Shown here one piece after another: positions 6,901 through 15,766 of a stretch of 15,766 nt of DNA. The notes under the pieces are model-generated. The model saw only the letters and a program-made list of their open reading frames with translations. It searched no databases and was not told where the DNA came from. How positions within the stretch are numbered: the stretch's first letter is position 1; each line of letters opens with the position of its first letter. The DNA comes from Halorhodospira sp. (GTDB lineage Bacteria; Pseudomonadota; Gammaproteobacteria; Nitrococcales; Halorhodospiraceae). The DNA lies in contig SKJZ01000085.1 in the NCBI GenBank assembly GCA_007121755.1, forward strand, positions 1-15,766. Reading direction: 5' to 3'. The translations under genes and the position numbers were made by a program.

Positions 6901-8071
6901 GCGGATCTTCGAGGACGACGCTTATGCGCGGCTCGAAAAGCTGCTTACCGGCAAGGTGGCCGAGGGCGGTCCCAACGGCCTCGGCACTGGCGCCAAGGTG
7001 ACCAAGAGTTACCTGCAGGATCTGCCGCGGGAACGGTGGTTCGAGATCCGCATGCGCTCCGAGGAGGTCAACGAGCAACTCGAGGCGGTGAAACGCCAAC
7101 TCGAAAGCCAGCATGAACGTTTCGAGAAGCGCTTCGAGGAGAAGAAGGCCAAGATCACTGCCGGCGACGACCTGGCGCCGGGCGTGCTGAAGATGGTCAA
7201 AGTCTTCTTGGCTGTAAAGCGCCGGATGCAGCCCGGCGACAAGATTGCCGGCCGTCACGGGAACAAGGGCGTCATCTCCATGATCGTTCCCGAGGAGGAC
7301 ATGCCGTTCATGGAAGACGGCACTCCGGTGGATGTGGTGCTCTCTCCGTTAGGCGTGCCCTCGCGGATGAACGTCGGCCAAGTGTTGGAGACCCACCTCG
7401 GCTGGGCGGCCCGCGGACTGGGCCATAAGATCGCCGGTATGCTCGATAGCCATACCAAGGTCGAGTCCATCCGGAAGTTCCTGGATGAGATCTACAATAC
7501 TTCCGGGAAGAAGGAAGAGTTCGACTCCCTCACCGACGATGAGATCTACGAACTGGCCGGGAATCTGCAGCAAGGGGTGCCGGCCGCTTCTCCGGTCTTC
7601 GATGGTGCGGATGAGGACGAGATCAAGCGCTGGCTGCGCTTGGCAGATTTGCCGGAATCGGGTCAGGCTAGGCTCTACGACGGCCGCACCGGGGATGTCT
7701 TCGACCGCCCGGTGACGGTGGGCTACATGTACATGCTCAAGCTCAACCACTTGGTTGACGACAAGGTTCACGCTCGGTCCACCGGCCCGTACTCCCTGGT
7801 TACCCAGCAGCCGCTGGGTGGCAAGGCGCAGTTCGGCGGGCAGCGTTTCGGCGAGATGGAGGTGTGGGCGCTGGAGGCGTACGGCGCCGCCTATACGCTC
7901 CAGGAGATGCTCACCGTCAAGTCGGACGACGTTACCGGCCGGACGAAGATGTACAAGAACATCGTCGACGGGGATCACCGCATGGAGGCGGGCATGCCGG
8001 AGTCATTCAATGTGCTGGTCAAGGAGATCCGCTCACTGGGTATCAACATTGAGTTGGAACGGGACGACTGA
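3929..8071 (+). CDS. rpoB: DNA-directed RNA polymerase subunit beta
   Basis: The product has 1380 residues (E. coli 1342). Beta forms one pincer of the polymerase core and contributes to the active site with beta'. The rifampicin region is intact: G534 to L560 matches E. coli 507-533, with D543, H553, R556 and S558 (E. coli D516, H526, R529, S531), so the sequence predicts sensitivity. GDKIAGRHGNK places K1105 and K1113 at the active-site lysines K1065 and K1073. The C-terminus has the EMEVWALEAYGAAYTLQEML block that contacts beta'. Extra length comes mainly from about 24 residues near 420-447 and about 13 in the region equivalent to E. coli sequence insertion 2 (near 990-1035). AGGA at 3919-3922 precedes the ATG. 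Two hairpins upstream probably tune its level. Confidence 0.99.
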   Translation: MAYSFTEKKRIRKDFGKLPNILDVPYLLATQLDSYRQFLQEDTAPEQRREVGLEGAFRSVFPIQSHSGNAELQYVSYRIGEPAFDVKECQNRSMTYAAPLRMLVRLALYDKDGASVKDIKEQEVYMGELPLMTCNGTFVVNGTERVIVNQLHRSPGVFFDHDKGKTHSSGKLLFSARVIPYRGSWLDFEFDPKDGIFVRIDRRRKLPATILLRALGYTPQEILQLFFDMNVFHLRKDGSVVLELIPDRLRGETAAFDIVADGKTVVESGRRITARHIRQLEEAGVETLEVPVEYLLGKIVAHDLVDPSTGEIVAEANTPLTEALIEALREAGVERLETLFVNDIDRGPFISNTLAVDPTRTQLEALVEIYRMMRPGEPPTKDAAENLFQNLFFTEDRYDLSPVGRMKFNLRVGRDEVVGPAILYDGKFFAARAERNKVAKGLVEEYGDHSDILAVLHELISIRNGIGQVDDIDHLGNRRVRSVGEMAENVFRVGLVRVERAVKERLSLAESEGLMPQELINAKPVAAAIKEFFGSSQLSQFMDQNNPLSEVTHKRRVSALGPGGLTRERAGFEVRDVHPTHYGRVCPIETPEGPNIGLINSLAVYARTNRYGFLETPYRRVVNKKVTNEVDYLSAIEESRYVIAQANARVSEDGELADDLISCRHQNEFTMATGDRVQYMDVSPKQIVSVAASLLPFLEHDDANRALMGANMQRQAVPTLRVEKPLVGTGMEQAVARDSGVTVLADRGGVVEQVDAARIVVRVHDDETTAGEPGVDIYNLTKYTRSNQNTCFNQRPLVQVGDTVARSDVLADGPSTDMGELALGQNMLVAFMPWNGYNFEDSILISERLVKEDRYTSVHIEELTCVARDTKLGTEEITSDIPNVSESALARLDESGIVYIGAEVKAGDILVGKVTPKGETQLTPEEKLLRAIFGEKASDVKDTSLRVPSGMDGTVIDVQVFTRDGVEKDERARAIERQEIDSVRKDLDDEARIFEDDAYARLEKLLTGKVAEGGPNGLGTGAKVTKSYLQDLPRERWFEIRMRSEEVNEQLEAVKRQLESQHERFEKRFEEKKAKITAGDDLAPGVLKMVKVFLAVKRRMQPGDKIAGRHGNKGVISMIVPEEDMPFMEDGTPVDVVLSPLGVPSRMNVGQVLETHLGWAARGLGHKIAGMLDSHTKVESIRKFLDEIYNTSGKKEEFDSLTDDEIYELAGNLQQGVPAASPVFDGADEDEIKRWLRLADLPESGQARLYDGRTGDVFDRPVTVGYMYMLKLNHLVDDKVHARSTGPYSLVTQQPLGGKAQFGGQRFGEMEVWALEAYGAAYTLQEMLTVKSDDVTGRTKMYKNIVDGDHRMEAGMPESFNVLVKEIRSLGINIELERDD

Positions 8072-8081
8072 ACACAGGGTT

Positions 8082-8125
8082 GTGCCCGGGCCGGAGCTGG
8101 CCTGGGTATCGCCGCTTAGGGCGGC
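8082..8125 (+). other. Hairpins in the rpoB-rpoC spacer
   Basis: Positions 8082-8092 can pair with 8099-8109 (eleven pairs, three of them G-U) around the loop GGAGCT. The eight inner pairs, CCCGGGCC/GGCCTGGG, are the strongest part. Immediately after, GCCGC (8111-8115) pairs with GCGGC (8121-8125) around TTAGG. No U-tract follows, so these are not intrinsic terminators. They may protect or process the rpoB-rpoC message or set relative translation. Confidence 0.45.
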
Positions 8126-8161
8126 ACCTCATAGAGACAACACCGCGAGCGGGTAGCGAAC

Positions 8162-12421
<4,260 letters not shown>

Positions 12422-12431
12422 CTCGTACCGT

Positions 12432-12479
12432 CCGGCTGTCCGTTCCGCCGCCCACCGGCGCGACGAACCGGACAGCCGG
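12432..12479 (+). other. Large hairpin after rpoC without U-tract
   Basis: CCGGCTGTCCG (12432-12442) pairs perfectly with CGGACAGCCGG (12469-12479), eleven pairs. Inside, CGCCG (12446-12450) can pair with CGGCG (12456-12460). It begins 10 nt after the rpoC stop. The bases after it (GCATAGCCGC) are not T-rich, so it is not a standard intrinsic terminator. It may protect the 3' end of the rpoBC message or assist termination at the second hairpin downstream. Confidence 0.6.
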
Positions 12480-12499
12480 GCATAGCCGCAGGACGCGCG

Positions 12500-12528
12500 T
12501 TGACATTGTAAAGGCAACTGCCTAGAAT
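12500..12528 (+). promoter_or_regulatory. Sigma-70 promoter for the str operon
   Basis: The -35 box TTGACA (12500-12505) matches the consensus fully and the -10 box TAGAAT (12523-12528) matches five of six, with an optimal 17-nt spacer. This is the best promoter match I saw in the window. Predicted initiation is near 12535, 61 nt before the rpsL ATG. The discriminator between the -10 box and the start is GC-rich (TCCCCG), as in ribosomal promoters repressed by ppGpp/DksA; stringent control is therefore inferred. Confidence 0.85.
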
Positions 12529-12538
12529 TCCCCGTCCT

Positions 12539-12569
12539 CGACAGGCCGGCTCGCCGGCCTGTCGTTTTT
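12539..12569 (+). terminator. Intrinsic terminator just downstream of the rpsL promoter
   Basis: CGACAGGCCGG (12539-12549) pairs perfectly with CCGGCCTGTCG (12554-12564), eleven pairs with loop CTCG, followed directly by TTTTT (12565-12569). This is a canonical Rho-independent terminator. It lies after the str promoter and 26 nt before rpsL. It can end read-through from rpoC, and it is also in the path of any transcript started at about 12535, which would be about 30-35 nt long on termination. Confidence 0.85.
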
Positions 12570-12595
12570 GGGTCGGTACGGAGCACGACAACCCT

Positions 12596-12973
12596 ATGGC
12601 AACAATGAATCAGTTGGTGCGCAAAGGTCGTACGAAGCGCACCGCCAAGAGCAACGTGCCCGCCTTGGAGGCGTGCCCGCAAAAGCGTGGTGTATGCACC
12701 CGTGTCTATACCACGACGCCGAAGAAGCCGAACTCCGCGCTGCGTAAGGTCGCGCGCGTGAGGCTGACCAACAGTTACGAGGTCAGTACCTACATCGGCG
12801 GCGAGGGCCATAACCTCCAGGAGCACTCGGTGGTTTTGATCCGCGGCGGGCGAGTAAAGGATCTGCCCGGTGTGCGCTACCACGTGGTGCGTGGCGCCGC
12901 CGATACGGCGGGTGTCGATAAGCGCCGTCAGGGCCGGTCGAAATACGGCGCCAAGCGGCCCAAACAGAAGTAG
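12596..12973 (+). CDS. rpsL: 30S ribosomal protein S12
   Basis: The product has 125 residues (E. coli 124). S12 sits at the decoding centre of the small subunit and controls accuracy; it is the target region for streptomycin resistance. Hallmarks include NVPALEACPQKRGVCTRVYT, TTPKKPNSALRKV with K43 and K44, and GGRVKDLPGVRYH with K88 and D89. These positions carry the wild-type residues, so the sequence predicts no classical rpsL streptomycin resistance. The first ATG is preferred over the internal ATG at 12605 because the family begins MAT(V/I)NQLVRK. GGAG at 12580-12583 is the only Shine-Dalgarno candidate, 12 nt away. It is the first gene of the str operon, behind its own promoter and a terminator. 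Confidence 0.99.
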   Translation: MATMNQLVRKGRTKRTAKSNVPALEACPQKRGVCTRVYTTTPKKPNSALRKVARVRLTNSYEVSTYIGGEGHNLQEHSVVLIRGGRVKDLPGVRYHVVRGAADTAGVDKRRQGRSKYGAKRPKQK

Positions 12974-12988
12974 CGGGGCGACGACGTC

Positions 12989-13456
12989 ATGCCTAGGAGA
13001 AGAGAAGTACCCAAGCGTAAGCTGCTGCCCGATCCGAAGTTCGGCAGCCAGGTGTTGACCAAGTTCGTGAATATGGTCATGCGTGACGGCAAGCGCTCTG
13101 TGGCCGAGCGGATTATGTACGGTGCCCTGGATCGGGTCCAGGAGAAGCACGAAGACCCTGTCAGCGTCATGGACGCCGCGTTGGAGAGCGTTAAACCGCG
13201 CGTAGAGGTCAAATCGCGCCGGGTTGGCGGTGCCACCTATCAGGTGCCGGTGGAGGTCCGTCCGGAGAGGCGCCAGACCTTGGCCATGCGCTGGTTACTC
13301 GACGCGGCCCGCAAGCGCGGCGAAAAGACCATGGCCGCTCGGCTCGCCAACGAGATGATGGAGGCGGCGGACAATCGCGGTACTGCCGTCAAGAAGAGAG
13401 AGGACACCCACCGGATGGCGGAGGCCAACAAGGCCTTTTCCCATTATCGCTGGTGA
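12989..13456 (+). CDS. rpsG: 30S ribosomal protein S7
   Basis: The product has 155 residues, close to the common 156-residue bacterial form. S7 nucleates assembly of the 30S head by binding the 3' major domain of 16S rRNA and lies near the E site and mRNA exit. The N-terminus MPRRREVPKR and the blocks DPKFGSQVLTKFVNMVMRDGK, GGATYQVPVEVRPERR and the C-terminal RMAEANKAFSHYRW are typical. Only 15 nt separate it from rpsL, with no strong Shine-Dalgarno sequence (GGGG at 12975-12978), so translation is probably coupled to rpsL. In E. coli S7 represses its operon by binding a spacer of roughly 100 nt at this point. That spacer is absent here. Confidence 0.99.
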   Translation: MPRRREVPKRKLLPDPKFGSQVLTKFVNMVMRDGKRSVAERIMYGALDRVQEKHEDPVSVMDAALESVKPRVEVKSRRVGGATYQVPVEVRPERRQTLAMRWLLDAARKRGEKTMAARLANEMMEAADNRGTAVKKREDTHRMAEANKAFSHYRW

Positions 13457-13483
13457 TTACCAAGGTTAAGCGGGGTTCATAAA

Positions 13484-15580
13484 GTGGCACGCAAGACGCC
13501 CATACAGCGCTATCGGAATATCGGCATCATGGCCCACATTGATGCCGGCAAGACGACTACTTCCGAGCGCATACTGTTTTACACCGGTGTCTCGCACAAG
13601 ATGGGCGAGGTCCATGACGGTGCGGCGACCATGGACTGGATGGCGCAGGAGCAGGAGCGCGGTATTACGATTACGTCCGCCGCGACCACCTGCTTCTGGA
13701 GGGGGATGGATAAGCAGTATCCCGAGACCCGCATCAACATTATCGACACCCCAGGCCACGTGGACTTCACCATCGAGGTGGAGCGCTCGTTGCGAGTGTT
13801 GGACGGCGCGGTCGCGGTCTTCTGCGCGGTGGGCGGCGTAGAGCCACAGTCGGAGACGGTTTGGCGGCAGGCGGACAAGTACGGCGTGCCGCGCATGGCC
13901 TTTGTCAACAAGATGGACCGGGCCGGGGCCGATTTCTCACGCGTGGTTCAACAGATTCGTGACCGACTTGCAGCCACGGCGGTGCCGATCCAGCTTCCTA
14001 TCGGCGCGGAAGATCAGTTCAAGGGCGTGATCGATCTGATTCGCATGAAGGCCATTTACTGGGATGACGCCAGCCAGGGCACGACCTACGAGCAGACGGA
14101 GGTCCCCGCGGAGTTGCAGGCGGACGCCGAGGCGGCGCGTGAACAGATGGTCGAGGCCGCCGCGGAGGCCGACGAAGAGTTGATGGAGAAGTACCTCGAG
14201 GGAGGCGAACTGAGCACCGAGGATATCAAGCGGGGCTTGCGTCAGCGCACCATCGCCAATGAGATCGTCCTGGCGCTGTGCGGTACCGCGTTCAAAAATA
14301 AGGGCGTACAAGCGCTTCTGGATGCCGTTATCGAGTTTATGCCAGCGCCCAACGAGGTGCCCGCCATTGAAGGTGTGCTCGACGACGGTGAGACCGTTGC
14401 CAGCCGTAGCTCCAGCGACGACGAGCCGTTCGCCGCGTTGGCGTTCAAGATCGCCAACGACCCATATGTGGGGAACCTGACCTTCTTCCGTGTCTATTCC
14501 GGCGTGTTGAACTCTGGCGATGCCGTGTTCAATCCGGTGAAGGGCAAGAAGGAGCGCATCGGGCGGCTGCTGCAGATGCACTCCAATCAGCGTGAAGAGA
14601 TCAAGGAAGTGCGCGCGGGTGATATCGCCGCGGCGGTCGGCCTGAAAGAGGTCACGACCGGCGACACGCTCTGCGACCCCAGCAACAAGATCACTCTCGA
14701 ACGCATGGAGTTTCCCGACCCCGTTATCTCGGTAGCGGTCGAACCGAAAACCAAGGACGATCAGGAGAAGATGGGCCATGCGCTCGGCCGTCTGGCCCAG
14801 GAAGACCCCTCCTTTCAGGTGCGCACCGACGAGGAGTCCGGGCAGACCATCATCTCCGGCATGGGCGAGTTGCACCTCGACATTCTGGTCGATCGCATGA
14901 AACGGGAGTTCAAGGTGGAGGCGAACGTGGGCGAGCCGCAGGTCGCCTATCGGGAGGCCATCCGCAAGCAGGTCGAGCAGGAGGGCAAGTTCGTCCGCCA
15001 GACCGGCGGTCGGGGGCAGTACGGCCACGTTCATCTGCGCCTGATTCCCCAGGAGCGGGGCGACGGATACGAGTTTGTCAGCAAGATTGTCGGTGGCGTC
15101 GTGCCGAAGGAGTACATTCCGTCGGTCGGTAAGGGGTGCGCAGAGGCGATGGAGTCAGGTATCCTCGCCGGTTACCCGGTTGTCGACGTAAAGGTCGAAC
15201 TTTACGACGGCTCCTACCACGACGTCGACTCGTCCGAGATGGCGTTCAAGGTGGCGGGGTCGATGGCGTTCAAAGAGGGCTTCATGAAGGCCGATCCGGT
15301 GCTTCTGGAGCCCATTATGAAGGTCGAGGTAAGCACGCCGGAGGAGTATATGGGCGACGTGGTTGGCGATTTGAACCGCCGCCGCGGTGTGGTCCAAGGG
15401 ATGGAAGACACTCCAACCGGCAAGCAGATCCGCGCCTTGGTCCCGTTGAAGGAGATGTTCGGTTACGCGACGGATTTGCGTTCCGCTACCCAGGGGCGGG
15501 CTGCCTATGTGATGGAGTTCCAAGAGTATGCCGAGGCGCCGTCCAGTATCGCCGATGAGGTGATTAAGAAGGCGTCCTAA
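13484..15580 (+). CDS. fusA: Elongation factor G
   Basis: The product has 698 residues (E. coli 704). This cytosolic GTPase drives translocation of tRNA and mRNA and, with RRF, ribosome recycling. G-domain motifs are G1 AHIDAGKTT (17-25), switch II and G3 DTPGHVDF (88-95), G4 NKMD (142-145), and the switch I segment ERGITI (58-63). Domain IV and V blocks such as GGRGQYGHVHLR and PIMKVEVSTPEEYMGDVVGDLNRRRG are present. It is the canonical fusA type by operon position and sequence. The start is GTG. The Shine-Dalgarno candidate AAGCGGGG (13468-13475) is 8 nt upstream. The gap to rpsG is 27 nt, and tuf follows 64 nt after the stop, as in the classical str operon. Confidence 0.99.
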   Translation: MARKTPIQRYRNIGIMAHIDAGKTTTSERILFYTGVSHKMGEVHDGAATMDWMAQEQERGITITSAATTCFWRGMDKQYPETRINIIDTPGHVDFTIEVERSLRVLDGAVAVFCAVGGVEPQSETVWRQADKYGVPRMAFVNKMDRAGADFSRVVQQIRDRLAATAVPIQLPIGAEDQFKGVIDLIRMKAIYWDDASQGTTYEQTEVPAELQADAEAAREQMVEAAAEADEELMEKYLEGGELSTEDIKRGLRQRTIANEIVLALCGTAFKNKGVQALLDAVIEFMPAPNEVPAIEGVLDDGETVASRSSSDDEPFAALAFKIANDPYVGNLTFFRVYSGVLNSGDAVFNPVKGKKERIGRLLQMHSNQREEIKEVRAGDIAAAVGLKEVTTGDTLCDPSNKITLERMEFPDPVISVAVEPKTKDDQEKMGHALGRLAQEDPSFQVRTDEESGQTIISGMGELHLDILVDRMKREFKVEANVGEPQVAYREAIRKQVEQEGKFVRQTGGRGQYGHVHLRLIPQERGDGYEFVSKIVGGVVPKEYIPSVGKGCAEAMESGILAGYPVVDVKVELYDGSYHDVDSSEMAFKVAGSMAFKEGFMKADPVLLEPIMKVEVSTPEEYMGDVVGDLNRRRGVVQGMEDTPTGKQIRALVPLKEMFGYATDLRSATQGRAAYVMEFQEYAEAPSSIADEVIKKAS

Positions 15581-15589
15581 CGCCAAATT

Positions 15590-15609
15590 GGATTGAGAGT
15601 CCTTAATCC
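15590..15609 (+). other. Hairpin in fusA-tuf spacer
   Basis: GGATTGAG (15590-15597) pairs with CTTAATCC (15602-15609): eight pairs including one G-U, with loop AGTC. It lies 10 nt after the fusA stop. It has no U-tract, so it is not an intrinsic terminator. It may be a processing point giving a separate tuf message, since EF-Tu is needed in excess of EF-G. Confidence 0.35.
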
Positions 15610-15644
15610 CGTAACCGTACCGTCTTCGAGTAACGAGGTGTGCT

Positions 15645-15766
15645 GTGTCCAAGGAGAAGTTCGAGCGTAAGAAGCCGCACGTGAATGTTGGGACCATTGG
15701 TCACGTTGACCACGGTAAGACGACGTTGACGGCGGCGCTGACGAAGGTGCTCTCGGAATCGTACGG
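15645..15766 (+). CDS. tuf: Elongation factor Tu, 5' end (partial)
   Basis: The first 40 codons of EF-Tu are present before the window ends. The product begins (V/M)SKEKFERKKPHVNVGTIGH, and the G1 loop GHVDHGKT is at residues 19-26. The start is GTG; GAGG at 15635-15638, 6 nt upstream, supports it. Position after fusA identifies it as the tufA-type copy of the str operon. It should be nearly identical to the copy that ends at base 121, but the two visible fragments cover opposite ends of the protein and cannot be compared here. Confidence 0.97.
   Translation, partial: MSKEKFERKKPHVNVGTIGHVDHGKTTLTAALTKVLSESY

Noticed and set aside
12432..12479. Intrinsic terminator call for the first hairpin after rpoC
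   Set aside because: The stem is strong, but the following bases (GCATAGCCGC) contain no U-tract. Listed only as a hairpin.

Overview
The window is a core information-processing locus from a GC-rich Gammaproteobacterium. Ribosomal proteins, RpoB, RpoC, NusG, SecE and EF-G all align closely with their E. coli counterparts as I remember them. Gene order, GC-rich codon use and three GTG starts suggest a Chromatiales/Ectothiorhodospiraceae-like lineage, but this placement is inference. Every gene is on the + strand. There are no mobile elements, CRISPR arrays or accessory genes.

Layout. The 3' end of one tuf gene (EF-Tu) opens the window. It is followed by a 113-nt spacer holding an imperfect stem-loop with heptanucleotide repeats, then tRNA-Trp (CCA). 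Next come secE and nusG (3 nt apart), rplK and rplA (3 nt apart), a 263-nt L10-type leader, rplJ, rplL, a 140-nt spacer with two strong hairpins, rpoB, a 90-nt spacer with a hairpin, and rpoC. A 175-nt spacer separates rpoC from the str operon (rpsL, rpsG, fusA and the start of a second tuf). In E. coli the tufB-to-rpoC cluster and the str operon lie far apart; here they are joined, with a tuf gene at each end.

How the genes work together. EF-Tu and EF-G drive translation elongation. L11, L1, L10 and L7/L12 form the factor-binding stalk and L1 arm of the large subunit. S12 and S7 belong to the decoding centre and head of the small subunit. RpoB and RpoC form the RNA polymerase core. NusG links polymerase to Rho or to the ribosome, and SecE is part of the SecYEG translocon. 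Balance is probably set by RNA elements in the spacers: the L10 leader, a putative attenuator/processing hairpin pair before rpoB, and the str-operon promoter.

Most notable signals. The clearest is a near-consensus sigma-70 promoter before rpsL whose predicted transcript starts about 4 nt before a well-formed intrinsic terminator, so rpsL expression should need read-through or antitermination. The rpsL-rpsG spacer is only 15 nt and cannot hold an E. coli-style S7 operator. The heptad-repeat stem-loop before tRNA-Trp is a second feature worth following up. I found no new defence, secretion or metabolic system.
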